A DNA stretch of 64,000 bases from Stutzerimonas stutzeri (GTDB lineage Bacteria; Pseudomonadota; Gammaproteobacteria; Pseudomonadales; Pseudomonadaceae): NCBI RefSeq assembly GCF_024448695.1, contig NZ_JAMOHY010000004.1, forward strand, positions 124,001-188,000, in the 5' to 3' direction. Positions 1-8,003 of the stretch are shown here, piece by piece. Every line of letters begins with the position of its first letter. Within the stretch, counting starts at the first letter, position 1. The notes beneath the pieces are model-generated. The model was not told the DNA's origin. It did not search any database and worked only from the letters and a program-made list of their open reading frames with translations. The translations under genes and the position numbers were made by a program.

Positions 1-2
1 TC

Positions 3-584
3 CGTACCGGCGCGCTGGCGCAGGACACCGAAGCCGTTCAGGAACTGGTCTCGCGCTTCAAGATCGGCATTGGCGTCTTCGATCTGGCCGTGGCCAAAAC
101 CCGCGAGCTGCGCGATGCCCTGCAGGCGGAACTGATCGAGATGAGCCGCGAAGGCATCGATGTCTTCGACCGCAACTACAAGCCGTTCGGCAACTGCATC
201 CCGCCCAAGCACAAGCTGGCCTGGAGCGAGGCCTTCGTCCAGCGCTGCCAGAAACACCTGGAAGCCGGCCTGGCGGCCACACCTGGCTGCAACTATGCGG
301 TGGGGGTCAACGTCGATGGCTACCTGTCGGCGCACAACCTGAAATTCTCCAAACCCCTGACCGGCGACCAGGCTGTCGACCTGGTTGGCAACCGCTGCTA
401 CCGCAAGTTCGAGAACCCCGGCGAACTGCGGGCCGCGAAGAACACCACACCCCTGCTGGTACGCACCTACATCCGCGACACCGGTGAACTGCTCTGCGAC
501 CTGGCCATGCCGATCTACATCGGTGGCCGCCACTGGGGCAACACCCGCGTCGGTTGTTCAATCGATGCGCTGCTGGATGACTGA
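3..584 (+). CDS. Methyl-accepting chemotaxis protein, C-terminal part (partial)
   Basis: The reading frame is open from the left edge, so the gene begins outside the window; the visible part is about 193 residues. It opens with the end of an MCP-like helical region and continues into a Cys-containing C-terminal sensor region. That region carries a motif of the type YIRDTGELLCDLAMPIYIGGR followed by HWGNTRVG, which I recognise from the C-termini of a group of proteobacterial chemoreceptors. It should detect an intracellular or redox-type signal, but the ligand cannot be told. The ATG at 90 is internal to the frame and is not taken as the start. A terminator follows. The second receptor gene downstream is convergent. 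Confidence 0.75.
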   Translation, partial: RTGALAQDTEAVQELVSRFKIGIGVFDLAVAKTRELRDALQAELIEMSREGIDVFDRNYKPFGNCIPPKHKLAWSEAFVQRCQKHLEAGLAATPGCNYAVGVNVDGYLSAHNLKFSKPLTGDQAVDLVGNRCYRKFENPGELRAAKNTTPLLVRTYIRDTGELLCDLAMPIYIGGRHWGNTRVGCSIDALLDD

Positions 585-641
585 GAACGAGGCAGGCTGA
601 ACGCAATCAAGCCGTGCCAGCACTCGTTGGCCGACCCACAG

Positions 642-671
642 AAAAGCCCCAGCCTTGCGGTTGGGGCTTTT
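642..671. terminator. Bidirectional rho-independent terminator
   Basis: An A-run, a GCCCC/GGGGC stem with a short loop and a T-run lie between the two convergent chemoreceptor genes. The structure would work in both directions. Confidence 0.8.
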
Positions 672-719
672 GCATTCAAGTGCCGGACCGACCAGCGCCC
701 GGCGGATACCCGCAGCCCA

Positions 720-2357
720 TCAGCCGCGGAAGTAACCGACTTTGCGATTCAGTTCCTGCGCCAGCCTCGTCAGATCCTGGCTGGAGGATGCAACCTGATT
801 CGCGGCTGCGGCACTGGCGACGGTTGAATCATGGATACGCGTCACGCTCCGGTTGACCTCTTCGGCCACCGCGCTCTGCTCCTCTGAGGCCGTCGCAATC
901 TGTGCGTTCATTTCATTGATGGAGCCAACCTCCTGGCGAATCCGGCCAAGGGCATTTTCAGCCTGGAGCGTTTGTTCAACGGTCTGCTGCGCCAGCTGCA
1001 TGCTCGATTGCATCACCTCTACCGCCTTGCCTGCACCCGCCTGCAGGGAGGCAATCATCGTGCTGATTTCACTGGACGACTGCTGCGTGCGGTTGGCCAG
1101 CGAGCGCACTTCATCGGCCACTACCGCGAAGCCGCGCCCATGCTCACCGGCACGGGCGGCCTCGATGGCGGCATTGAGCGCCAGCAGGTTGGTCTGCTCG
1201 GCGATTGCCGTGATGACCTGCAGGATCTTTTCAATGTCGCCGCTTTCCTCGGAGACATGGCTCACGGTTTGTGTAGCGCTTTCCAACACCTTGGCCAGGT
1301 TGTGAATCGAAATGGCCGTTTCGCCGACAATGCGGGTTCCCGTCTCGACCTGTTCGTCGGCACTTCGTGCAGCAGTGGCGGCATGTGCGGCAAAGCTGGC
1401 CACTTCGTTCACCGTGGTGGCCATCTGGTTGATCGCCGTTGCCACCTGCTCGGCCTCGGTCGATTGATGCTCGATCTGCTGATTGCTCCTCGCTGAAGAG
1501 GTCAACAACTCACCCGAGGCGACGCCAACTCCATCAGCAGCAGCCCGCACCTCGGCAATGATTGCGGTCAATCGACTGGCCATCTTTGCAGTTGCGCCCA
1601 TGACGCTATCGGGGAAAGGCGTAACAATTGTCTGGCCCAGGTCGCCTTCGGCCAGATTGCCAATCACGCGCGCCACCTCGTCGGGTTCGGCACCCAGCGT
1701 CGAGCGCAACTTGCGAATAATCAGCAGCGCGATGGTCGCGCCGAGCAGTACGGCCACCCCGGTTACCGCGACAATCAGGGCAAGGAAGCCGCTTGCCGTG
1801 TCACGCACGATCGCAACGTCCTCGTTGATGCTCAGCTCCTGATGATCGATGAAGGCATTGATCAGCCGCAGCCACTCGGTATAGGCCCCGGCGACATTTT
1901 CAAGCAGGAATTCGTAGGCCAGGTCCGAACCTTCATTGAAGCGGAGCTCGACCACCTGGCGCGTCAGCGCATTGGTTTTCGCCTCGATGGCTTCAATCTG
2001 CAGCATCAGCTGCCTTTCTGCCGCATCGGCAGAGGGCTGCGCGAGCATCGCCTTCATCGGTACCGCCGAGTCGGCGTACAACTGCGCCAGCCGCTCGATC
2101 TCGGTGACCTGCTGACGGGCGAAAGCAGGATCAGCGGCGCTGACGGCGTCCCGCACGGCAATGGCGCGATCATGCACGCTGCCCCTGAAATTGATGGCGT
2201 AGCGTTGCTTCAACCCTGCCTGAGCACTGATCTGGCTCATGGTCCGGTCAATGACATCGACCTTCCAAGCACTGACTACCGCCACCGCAACCATCAACGC
2301 CAGAATCACGAAAAAGCCCAGACCAAGGCGCCTGGATACCGACATCTGCTTATTCAT
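720..2357 (-). CDS. Methyl-accepting chemotaxis protein
   Basis: A complete 545-residue chemoreceptor. It has a short cytoplasmic N-terminus, a membrane segment at about residues 10-30, and a periplasmic helical-bundle sensor to about 185. A second membrane segment (about 187-212), a HAMP linker and a long coiled signalling domain follow. The highly conserved hairpin tip that contacts CheA/CheW starts at residue 387 ([16 protein letters not shown]) and runs to about 420. The periplasmic part resembles a four-helix-bundle (4HB_MCP) sensor, but the ligand is unknown. Ala/Gln/Glu-rich stretches flanking the tip are likely methylation helices. The gene is transcribed alone, away from the integron side, and ends against the terminator shared with the upstream receptor. 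Confidence 0.93.
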   Translation of the reverse strand: MNKQMSVSRRLGLGFFVILALMVAVAVVSAWKVDVIDRTMSQISAQAGLKQRYAINFRGSVHDRAIAVRDAVSAADPAFARQQVTEIERLAQLYADSAVPMKAMLAQPSADAAERQLMLQIEAIEAKTNALTRQVVELRFNEGSDLAYEFLLENVAGAYTEWLRLINAFIDHQELSINEDVAIVRDTASGFLALIVAVTGVAVLLGATIALLIIRKLRSTLGAEPDEVARVIGNLAEGDLGQTIVTPFPDSVMGATAKMASRLTAIIAEVRAAADGVGVASGELLTSSARSNQQIEHQSTEAEQVATAINQMATTVNEVASFAAHAATAARSADEQVETGTRIVGETAISIHNLAKVLESATQTVSHVSEESGDIEKILQVITAIAEQTNLLALNAAIEAARAGEHGRGFAVVADEVRSLANRTQQSSSEISTMIASLQAGAGKAVEVMQSSMQLAQQTVEQTLQAENALGRIRQEVGSINEMNAQIATASEEQSAVAEEVNRSVTRIHDSTVASAAAANQVASSSQDLTRLAQELNRKVGYFRG

Positions 2358-2605
2358 TGAACGCTCCTGTGCCTGGCTGCGACGCAGCCAATGCGTGAGT
2401 GGTTGCGGTCACCGAATCAGTAATCGGCAGAAACCCTAACCTGTACAAATAGTGGCATTTTGACCCTGCGTGTACAAGTTTTATCTTCTCTTCTGATGAA
2501 AAACGACGTTTAAGGTAAGAAATCAGTGCTTTCCTAAGAGGATGTACAAGTTTTTGCGTATCGAAAGAAATAGGCGTTGCGCCCTGACATGAAGCCCTTA
2601 GAAAC
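2358..2605. promoter_or_regulatory. Upstream region of the chemoreceptor with three TGTACAA repeats
   Basis: I see no convincing gene here; an 85-codon minus-strand frame is read as chance. The stretch is less GC-rich than its surroundings and carries TGTACAA three times in direct orientation, at 2442-2448, 2471-2477 and 2543-2549. It must hold the promoter of the chemoreceptor gene at 720-2357. No clear sigma-28 or sigma-54 promoter was recognised. Confidence 0.4.
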
Positions 2606-2634
2606 AAAAAGCCCCCGCCAGCTGACGGGGGCTT
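2606..2634. terminator. Rho-independent terminator
   Basis: A strong GCCCCC/GGGGGC stem lies between an A-run and a short T-run. It sits next to the decayed typA 3' copy, as the real typA terminator sits next to typA, but its stem sequence is different. Confidence 0.7.
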
Positions 2635-2653
2635 TCAGCTACCGCAGCACTCG

Positions 2654-2806
2654 GTTCTTGGCGGCGCGCTTGCGCTGGTTCTCATCGAGAATCTTCTTGT
2701 GCAGGCGGATCGACTTGGCCGTCACTTCGACCCGTTCGTCGCCGATGAACTCCAGCACCTGCTCAAGGGTGAACTGGATCGGGCGGTACCAGAGCGATGA
2801 CTTCAT
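2654..2806 (-). pseudogene. Decayed duplicate of the typA 3' end
   Basis: This 153-bp stretch matches the 3' end of the intact typA gene (11272-11426) in the same orientation. It shows about ten substitutions, a 3-bp deletion and a 1-bp insertion. The copy begins just before the position of the typA stop codon and stops abruptly. It has no start, no 5' portion, and the insertion shifts the frame, so it is not functional. The two copies face the same way and flank the truC-integron block, about 8.6 kb apart. This points to an old insertion or rearrangement at the end of typA. Confidence 0.85.
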
Positions 2807-2865
2807 TCGTTTTAGGCAGTGTTTTACCTACTGCGGCACTTCGCCAGAGGTGTAGCAGCCCAGCC

Positions 2866-3609
2866 CTATAGATTGAGCTCACCAGAAAAGAGCGCCTGCA
2901 CCACACGCTGGAAGTCCTCACTGAGCGATGCCTGCAGGTGCAGAAGCATGCCGGTGACCGGGTGGGTCAAACGCAGCTCTGTGGCGGCGAGCATCAGGCG
3001 GCCTTGGCCGAAGCGTTCGGCGAAGTAGTGGTTGTGCCGGGTGCGGCCGTAATTGGTGTCGCCGATGATGGGATGGGCGATGTGCTGCATATGCCGACGC
3101 AGCTGGTGCTTGCGGCCGGTGAGCGGGTGCAGGGCCATAAGGCTGTAGCGGCTGGTGGCAAAGCCTTCGATCTCTACCGGCAGCTGCGTGGCAGCCAGGC
3201 GGGTGTAGCGAGTCTGGGCATCGCGCAGGGGCTGGGGCTCGTCCTTGAGGCGCTTGTCCACAGCGTGCTCGCGCAGGGCGTGGTCGATCAACCCGTCTTC
3301 CGGCGGCCAGCCCCGTACCACGGCCTGATAGGTCTTGTGCACGGCGTTGGCCATCATGGCTTGGCCGAGCAGACTGGCGGTATGCGGGTCGCGGGCGAAC
3401 AACAGCAAACCCGATGTCGGCCGGTCCAGACGATGCGCCGGGTAGACGTGTTCGCCACCGTTCAGCTCGCGGGCGTACTGCAGGGCAAATTCGGTTTCGT
3501 GCCTGTCGATGGGGCTGCGGTGCACCAGCAGCCCGGCAGGCTTGTGCACAGCCAACAGCCAGTCGTCCCGGTACAGCTCGGTCAGCGGATTTGCGTGAGG
3601 CAGGCTCAT
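2866..3609 (-). CDS. truC: tRNA pseudouridine(65) synthase TruC-like
   Basis: A 247-residue RluA-family pseudouridine synthase. The catalytic motif HRLDRPTSG contains the nucleophilic Asp62, and downstream motifs (LHPLTGRKHQLRRHMQ) contact the RNA. There is no N-terminal S4 domain, which fits TruC, the enzyme that modifies U65 of tRNA, better than RluC or RluD. The product acts in the cytoplasm. The gene lies between the typA remnant and the broken transposase, just outside the cassette array, and its upstream region overlaps the transposase debris. Family assignment is firm; the exact target nucleotide is inferred from domain layout. Confidence 0.85.
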   Translation of the reverse strand: MSLPHANPLTELYRDDWLLAVHKPAGLLVHRSPIDRHETEFALQYARELNGGEHVYPAHRLDRPTSGLLLFARDPHTASLLGQAMMANAVHKTYQAVVRGWPPEDGLIDHALREHAVDKRLKDEPQPLRDAQTRYTRLAATQLPVEIEGFATSRYSLMALHPLTGRKHQLRRHMQHIAHPIIGDTNYGRTRHNHYFAERFGQGRLMLAATELRLTHPVTGMLLHLQASLSEDFQRVVQALFSGELNL

Positions 3610-3654
3610 CGGTAGGCGCGCTTGATTGACAGGGCACGATAATACGGCGCGCCG

Positions 3655-3818
3655 GCACAGAAGGGGACCTTGACCCCGAAGATATCTTTCAACTCGCGCA
3701 AATCAGAAATGTAGCGCTGATAGTCCTGCTCAGCGGCAAACACCACCTGCCGATTGTGGCCACGCTGCACTACACGATGCGGATAGTTAGGCAAGACAAT
3801 GCGACCCTTACTTGGCAT
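3655..3818 (-). pseudogene. REP-associated tyrosine transposase (RAYT), 5' fragment
   Basis: The frame begins with a strong ribosome site (GGAAGGAGG) and about 50 residues typical of the start of Y1-type transposases (motif IVLPNYPHRVVQRGHNRQV). Homology is then lost near 3666, and the frame runs into the truC promoter region. The HUH and tyrosine catalytic region is missing, so the gene is truncated and inactive. RAYT proteins mobilise REP palindromes; REP-like palindromes occur at 48334-48412. The fragment marks the distal edge of the integron array. Confidence 0.8.
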
Positions 3819-3910
3819 AACGACCTCCTTCCCTTAGAGACCTTCAACTTAGTCGATCAAGTGGAAAATTAAATCTGTTCCCTTTTCCAACCCCCGAATT
3901 AATAGCCGCT

Positions 3911-3993
3911 TCTAACGCCGCCAACACGCGCAGCTTTGAAGTGGAGTCGGAGCCGCAACGGAAAAGCTGTCGCCGTGATTGGCCTTGTTAGAG
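3911..3993 (-). repeat. attC site of the HNH cassette (last in array)
   Basis: Read on the minus strand it starts CTCTAAC and ends GTTAGAA, with imperfectly self-complementary arms. It is about 90% identical to the attC at 5682-5767. The stop codon TAA of the HNH gene lies inside its first core box. Confidence 0.85.
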
Positions 3994-4563
3994 CTCATTT
4001 TTTCTAAATTCCGCCACGGATTGATTAATCTGCTTAGCCAGGGTTTGAGCCTCTTTCATCAACTGCTGGATCTTACTCCAATTCTCCCAATGCTGGGACC
4101 AAACATCAGCACCTACTATTTCTTCAAAATCTATCTTGGTAGGCTTGGCCCAGTGCTCATAACACCGAATTCGCTCTATTCGATTTTCAAGGTCATGAAC
4201 CTTTCTTGTCGCAGGTGATAGACGGGCGGAACTTCGCATCCAACTTTCCCAATCCTTGTTGCCCTTCGACTGATTGCATTTCCCACAAGAGGGAATGAGA
4301 TTGTAAAGTTCAGAAACATAACCTGTGGGTTTCCTGTCTTTCACCAACGGCCGTAGATGATCCCATTCTGATGCTGTATCGCCGCAATAAGCACAACAGT
4401 AATTCTCGTGATTCATACCCAGAACACGCAGAGCTTCCTCTACTTCTCCAGACGTTGGAGGGATGACTGGGATTATCGAATTTATAAACGCATTCGTGAT
4501 ACTTGATGACCTCCCCGTGACCTTCATCGGGGTTGGCATTCTAAAGAGTGCTAAATATGGCAT
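3988..4563 (-). CDS. HNH endonuclease (integron cassette)
   Basis: A 191-residue protein with a zinc-bound HNH nuclease fold. It shows CxxC at 57-60, the Asp68-His69 pair (EWDHLRPL), a central Asn in ELYNLIPSC, and a second CxxC at 93-96 followed by NQSKGNK. This is the McrA/HNH_5-like layout used by restriction and homing-type nucleases that cut DNA. The C-terminal third is helical and of unknown role, perhaps DNA recognition. It is the only gene of its cassette; its stop codon lies within the attC. Phage defence is an inference from nuclease type and integron context. The start is set at the first ATG after the upstream attC; ATG at 4539 is an alternative. Confidence 0.8.
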   Translation of the reverse strand: MPYLALFRMPTPMKVTGRSSSITNAFINSIIPVIPPTSGEVEEALRVLGMNHENYCCAYCGDTASEWDHLRPLVKDRKPTGYVSELYNLIPSCGKCNQSKGNKDWESWMRSSARLSPATRKVHDLENRIERIRCYEHWAKPTKIDFEEIVGADVWSQHWENWSKIQQLMKEAQTLAKQINQSVAEFRKNEL

Positions 4564-4577
4564 GGATTACCAATTGC

Positions 4578-4653
4578 TCTAACGTTTGGTTAAGGGGCGG
4601 GCTTTAGCCCGTCCCAGCGAGCGCAGTGAGCGATTTGAACCAGTTGTTATACG
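4578..4653 (-). repeat. attC site of the DUF91-nuclease cassette
   Basis: Core boxes TATAAC and GTTAGA on the minus strand enclose a strong GCGGGC/GCCCG hairpin and imperfect outer arms. The sequence differs from the neighbouring attC sites, so the cassette is of different origin. Confidence 0.75.
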
Positions 4654-4654
4654 C

Positions 4655-5662
4655 TCATAGGTAGTTTTTTAACTCGGCAACGAGGTCTAATGCTTCTGAC
4701 TTACTAAGATATGGCACTTTAATTGTTCTTGCCCAGTAAAAGCTCTTTTCGGTGAACTCTGCAACCTTTGAAAACGGCATTGCCTTGAGTGGCATGCCTC
4801 TGCTTAATCTTGGTGTTAGGAATTCCACATCTCGATAAAGTGTGTATTCGTCTGGAGCCTTGACTTCGCCTTTTACTTTTGCTGCAGCAATTATTCCGTA
4901 GCCTTTGTGTGAGAAAAATACGATGTCGCCAATGTGGACATGAGTAACGAAACGTTTTGCTTCGCCGTATGCCTCTAGGCGACTATTCTCCATCATTGAC
5001 CAAATGGATTCTTCGTCCCAGCTACGGTTAGTGTCAAACAAAACCCCTTTAACATCACTAGGGTTTTTGTGCCTATCGTATGGCGGAGCGAAAAACTCAA
5101 AATACTTTTCTCCGCCTAGCTCGTAAACTCTATACGGAAGAAACTCTATTGAGACACCACTTTTCTTCCAATAGTCAACCGCTGAAATCAAGGAGTCATC
5201 TGCGGCGCTGCCTATTATTATTAGATGCTGCTTTTTGTTTATTTCTTTAGGCTCTAGCTTGTGTTCTAGGCTAAATGCTTCTCTGTGGGCGTCTACTAGA
5301 GATAGTTTCGAGTTGCTGTATTCTTGATATTTTCTTTCAATCTTTTGGTAAGTCCATTGTCCGGAGTCTTGCGCATACCGCAGGGCTTGCTGGACTGCAC
5401 CGTCTCCTGCTGAGGCTCTTTTAAGCTCGAAAATTACTAGTTCGCCCGTCTCGTTAAGTGCATATATGTCGGCTTCGGACTGCCATTGCCGCTCTTGAAA
5501 AATCGGCATTAATTTCGCGTCTTCAAACAAAACATCTAATATGTTTTGCGCGATGAGATTTTCTAAGTCTTTTTCTAATTTTCCAAAACTAGAGAAATCC
5601 TTGAACTCAACCGGCTCTATTTTCTCAAATACACCATTGTCAACTTCGATTCTATAAAGCAC
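4655..5662 (-). CDS. DUF91/NucS-like nuclease with PUA/EVE-like C-terminal domain (integron cassette)
   Basis: A 335-residue protein. Residues about 25-190 carry a PD-(D/E)xK nuclease core of the DUF91/NucS type: Asp65 in QSEADIYAL, then Glu79-x-Lys81 in VIFELKR, followed by a helix with QQALRYA. Residues about 205-335 look like a PUA/EVE-type fold (HIGDIVFFSHKGYGIIAAAK), a domain that in other restriction enzymes flips and reads modified bases. The combination suggests a type IV-like restriction enzyme against modified DNA; this is inference. The GTG start at 5662 has a good ribosome site (AAGGA, 7-nt spacing). A longer frame from GTG 5698 begins inside the neighbouring attC and is less likely. 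Confidence 0.75.
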   Translation of the reverse strand: MLYRIEVDNGVFEKIEPVEFKDFSSFGKLEKDLENLIAQNILDVLFEDAKLMPIFQERQWQSEADIYALNETGELVIFELKRASAGDGAVQQALRYAQDSGQWTYQKIERKYQEYSNSKLSLVDAHREAFSLEHKLEPKEINKKQHLIIIGSAADDSLISAVDYWKKSGVSIEFLPYRVYELGGEKYFEFFAPPYDRHKNPSDVKGVLFDTNRSWDEESIWSMMENSRLEAYGEAKRFVTHVHIGDIVFFSHKGYGIIAAAKVKGEVKAPDEYTLYRDVEFLTPRLSRGMPLKAMPFSKVAEFTEKSFYWARTIKVPYLSKSEALDLVAELKNYL

Positions 5663-5681
5663 TTCGGATTCCTTGTGAGCG

Positions 5682-5767
5682 TATAACGCCGCCAACACGC
5701 GCAGCTTTGTAGTGGAGGCGAAGCCGCAACGGAAAAGCTGTCGCTGTGCTTGGCTTTGTTAAGCGCC
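5682..5767 (-). repeat. attC site of the transporter cassette
   Basis: Minus-strand core boxes CTTAAC and GTTATAC enclose long imperfect arms. It is nearly the same sequence as the attC at 3911-3993, about 90% identical, so the two cassettes share an attC family although their genes are unrelated. Confidence 0.85.
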
Positions 5768-5774
5768 ACCGCAT

Positions 5775-6737
5775 TCATATAGCTGAAGGATATAATTTTT
5801 TTGGAACCCACCATATGTAAGCGACCATCCCAAATAGCTCAACCAATGACTGAAATACGATAACTACAACCGTAAGCTCAAAGGATGAAGGCAGAGAGAG
5901 TGCTAGGGGAAGAACCACAAATGAATTCCTGCTACCTAAACTGAAGGCAAGAACTCTGCCTTGATTTGTTGGCAATGAAAATATTTTTGAAAGCACTAAA
6001 GATAAAACCCCAGCTATCAGAAGAAATGCAGAAAACACTGCAAACAAGCTTGGGAGTATGCCCAATGAATCAATGACTACATTGACTTGTGCCGCTGCTA
6101 TAGAAAACACAACCAATGCCAGTAGCGGAACGGGAAGCCAGCCAAAAGCATTCAGAATAGCTTCTCTGCCCTCTCGTTTTTCAGCCCATTTTTCGGTTGC
6201 AAATGCCGCCGCCAAGGGGAGGACGATAAGTCCGAAGAAGGCCAGAACTAGCTCTCGCTGCATCACGCTGGTTGTTATTTCCGAACCAAGGAAAAGCCAT
6301 ATATAAACTGGCAGGAGAATTAGCTGAAGCAAAAGACTAACTGGCGAAAAGGCAATGGCCCGCTTTGTATCCCCCCCACCCAAGTGTGTGAAGGTGATAA
6401 ACCAGTCAGTACACGGGACCAATAACACCAAGAGTATGCCTAACTTGACCGCAGGCAAGTTAGGCCCAACGGACATTAACCCCCACACAATTAACGGGAG
6501 AACAACGAAATTACCAATCACCGCTGCCAGCATAAAGCGGGAGTCAGAGAATGCTTCTCGCAGATGCCCTAGAGGAACCTGAGTAAAAGTCGTATACAGA
6601 AGCATGCCTAGCAAAGGCCACAAAGCCCACTCTAGAATCTCTGACTGTTCAGGAAATTTCACCCCGACCAGTAATCCTATAAGGATTCCGGTCAGGTAGA
6701 TAAATACCTGATATTTTTCCAATGCCTCTCGTTTCAA
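5775..6737 (-). CDS. BASS/ACR3-like transporter (integron cassette)
   Basis: A 320-residue integral membrane protein with about ten hydrophobic segments. It matches the bile acid:sodium symporter / arsenite efflux (BASS/ACR3) superfamily. The fourth helix region (LVPCTDWFITFTHLGGGD) has the Cys-Thr-Asp context seen in arsenite-type members, and the helix-break motif GSRNSFVVLPLAL lies near the C-terminus. Substrate is uncertain: arsenite, an organic acid or an antimicrobial are all possible, and no arsR or arsC neighbour exists. The TTG start has a GAGG ribosome site at 9-nt spacing. It is the only non-small, non-nuclease gene among the single-gene cassettes. Confidence 0.75.
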   Translation of the reverse strand: MKREALEKYQVFIYLTGILIGLLVGVKFPEQSEILEWALWPLLGMLLYTTFTQVPLGHLREAFSDSRFMLAAVIGNFVVLPLIVWGLMSVGPNLPAVKLGILLVLLVPCTDWFITFTHLGGGDTKRAIAFSPVSLLLQLILLPVYIWLFLGSEITTSVMQRELVLAFFGLIVLPLAAAFATEKWAEKREGREAILNAFGWLPVPLLALVVFSIAAAQVNVVIDSLGILPSLFAVFSAFLLIAGVLSLVLSKIFSLPTNQGRVLAFSLGSRNSFVVLPLALSLPSSFELTVVVIVFQSLVELFGMVAYIWWVPKKLYPSAI

Positions 6738-6765
6738 TGATCAGAACCTCGTTGATCGATTACCG

Positions 6766-6854
6766 CTTAACGTCGTGTTAAGGGGCTGACGAAACGCGCA
6801 GCGTTTTGGCAGTCCCAGTGAGCGAAGCGAACGAACATGAACACTTTGTTAGGC
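6766..6854 (-). repeat. attC site of the 80-aa cassette
   Basis: Minus-strand GCCTAAC and a distal GTTAAGC box enclose imperfect arms. The first box supplies the TAA stop of the 80-codon gene. Confidence 0.8.
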
Positions 6855-7091
6855 AGGATTGAATGACCCGCACGAGGGACACTCTTTTTCTTTGCCCTGT
6901 TTGTTTGTGATTGACTGACTGCACTTGGGGCATTTGTAAGGCATGAAGGCAAGAATTAGAAGTGCGATAAGCCACGATAAAGCCCCTGCTATGCCCCACC
7001 CCCACGGGTTTCTGTTCTTTCGCTTAGCCAACAGGCCAACGATTACACCCCAAATAACACCCGCGATTAATTTTCCAAGTACGGCTTCCAT
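6849..7091 (-). CDS. Small membrane protein with zinc ribbon (integron cassette)
   Basis: An 80-residue protein. An N-terminal hydrophobic segment (about 8-22) and a second (about 32-50) predict a two-pass membrane hairpin. The C-terminus carries CPKC and CPSC pairs (CPKCSQSITNKQGKEKECPSC), a short zinc ribbon facing the cytoplasm. It has a strong ribosome site (AGGAG) and the stop lies inside the attC. Function is unknown. Small membrane zinc-ribbon proteins are widespread; no specific family is claimed. Confidence 0.7.
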   Translation of the reverse strand: MEAVLGKLIAGVIWGVIVGLLAKRKNRNPWGWGIAGALSWLIALLILAFMPYKCPKCSQSITNKQGKEKECPSCGSFNPA

Positions 7092-7107
7092 TGATTTCTC
7101 CTATATT

Positions 7108-7165
7108 GCCTAACGCTGGAAATCAGCGGCGGCGGTACGCCGTCCGCTGCATTGACTTGTTAGGC
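7108..7165 (-). repeat. attC site of the 110-aa cassette
   Basis: A short attC of about 58 bp with perfect GCCTAAC and GTTAGGC ends and a GCGGCGG-type arm pair. The small size is typical of compact pseudomonad attC sites. Confidence 0.85.
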
Positions 7166-7181
7166 TCATGCCGCTTGCGCG

Positions 7182-7514
7182 TCATAGCCCGCTCATTTTC
7201 ATTGCCACAGCAACCGGACGTGATAGATCGAAGTAGAACTTATGCTCGGAACAATCCTGAGCAGTGACGCTAATCATTTTGATGAGCTTGTCAGGGTTGT
7301 CTGGGGCTTCGAGCGTGAACTCGATTCCTCGCTCGGAACCCGGTCCGCACCGCTCTGAAATAAAACCGTCGATGAGTGCTTGAGCCATTGCCATGCTCGC
7401 GCAGTTGATGATTGCCGGAGAACGATCTGAAAGCCCGTCACCGCCGTAAATCGGTGGTTTGTCGTCATGCTGCGGTTTGCTATTGCCGCCAAACAATCGC
7501 GAAATGATGCCCAT
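7182..7514 (-). CDS. Hypothetical protein, 110 aa (integron cassette)
   Basis: A 110-residue soluble-looking protein that I do not recognise. It starts MGIISRLFGGN, an amphipathic basic N-terminus that could touch membranes, followed by an Asp/Gly-rich linker and a mixed alpha/beta region (residues about 30-105) with two cysteines. There is no signal peptide or clear catalytic motif. It stands alone in its cassette with a GGAAG-type ribosome site. Cassette genes of this size are usually orphan families. The coding call rests on position and framing between attC sites. Confidence 0.65.
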   Translation of the reverse strand: MGIISRLFGGNSKPQHDDKPPIYGGDGLSDRSPAIINCASMAMAQALIDGFISERCGPGSERGIEFTLEAPDNPDKLIKMISVTAQDCSEHKFYFDLSRPVAVAMKMSGL

Positions 7515-7532
7515 GCTTCCGATCCCCTGAGA

Positions 7533-7618
7533 GCCTAACGCAAAGCTAAGCGGCGCCCTGACAAGGGCGTCCGGTGGAGGCCCAAAGGGCCGGAACGGAC
7601 TTGAGCGACTGGTTAGGC
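7533..7618 (-). repeat. attC site of the 109-aa cassette
   Basis: GCCTAAC and GTTAGGC boxes enclose long arms with an internal GGCCC/GGGCC hairpin. The first box contributes the TAA stop of the 109-codon gene. Confidence 0.85.
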
Positions 7619-7942
7619 ATTGGATAAGCTCGGCCGCCCTGGTCGGATAAAGAAAGCATGCCGCTTTAAAAACGGCAAATAGCAGAGGTTTATAACATCA
7701 AAGAGAACCCAGAGTCGGGTACCGCATTCAAAAGCCCGGCTATCATAATGCGAAGAGACGTTGAATGCTGGGCTAGTAACCGCACCTTTCATCTCAACTT
7801 TCAGAGTGGCATCACCATCAGGGATAAAAATCTTTAGCGAGGTCCCACTCTGAATTGCCGCAACCCGCTCCCCATTTACGAAGACATCCAGCGGAACTGC
7901 TCGACCCAGATAGCCAGGATGACGATAAAGTATGATTTCCAT
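7613..7942 (-). CDS. Hypothetical protein, 109 aa (integron cassette)
   Basis: A 109-residue protein, predicted as a beta-rich domain over residues 1-70 (alternating pattern in VPLDVFVNGERVAAIQSG and SLKIFIPDGDATLKVEM). A hydrophobic stretch with an aromatic Cys (about residues 77-90) follows, then a basic C-terminus. The N-terminal half resembles small PEGA- or DUF2846-like beta domains that appear on membrane proteins; this is tentative. The ATG follows the preceding attC by a few bases with no ribosome site, so expression may be leaderless or depend on upstream translation. The stop lies in the attC. Confidence 0.65.
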   Translation of the reverse strand: MEIILYRHPGYLGRAVPLDVFVNGERVAAIQSGTSLKIFIPDGDATLKVEMKGAVTSPAFNVSSHYDSRAFECGTRLWVLFDVINLCYLPFLKRHAFFIRPGRPSLSNA

Positions 7943-7945
7943 ATA

Positions 7946-8003
7946 GCCTAACGCTGAACGAAGCGGCGCGTCTCACGCGTCCGCCTTCCGTGACTGGTTA
8001 GCC
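7946..8003 (-). repeat. attC site of the 129-aa cassette
   Basis: A compact attC of 58 bp with GGCTAAC and GTTAGGC boxes and GCGGCGCG/CGCGTCCGC arms. The first box supplies the TAA stop of the 129-codon gene. Confidence 0.85.

Noticed and set aside
2350..2607. 85-codon minus-strand frame upstream of the chemoreceptor
   Set aside because: It overlaps the receptor start and promoter and has no recognisable domain.
5663..5698. Upstream GTG start for the DUF91 nuclease
   Set aside because: The added residues are encoded by the neighbouring attC site; GTG 5662 has a proper ribosome site.
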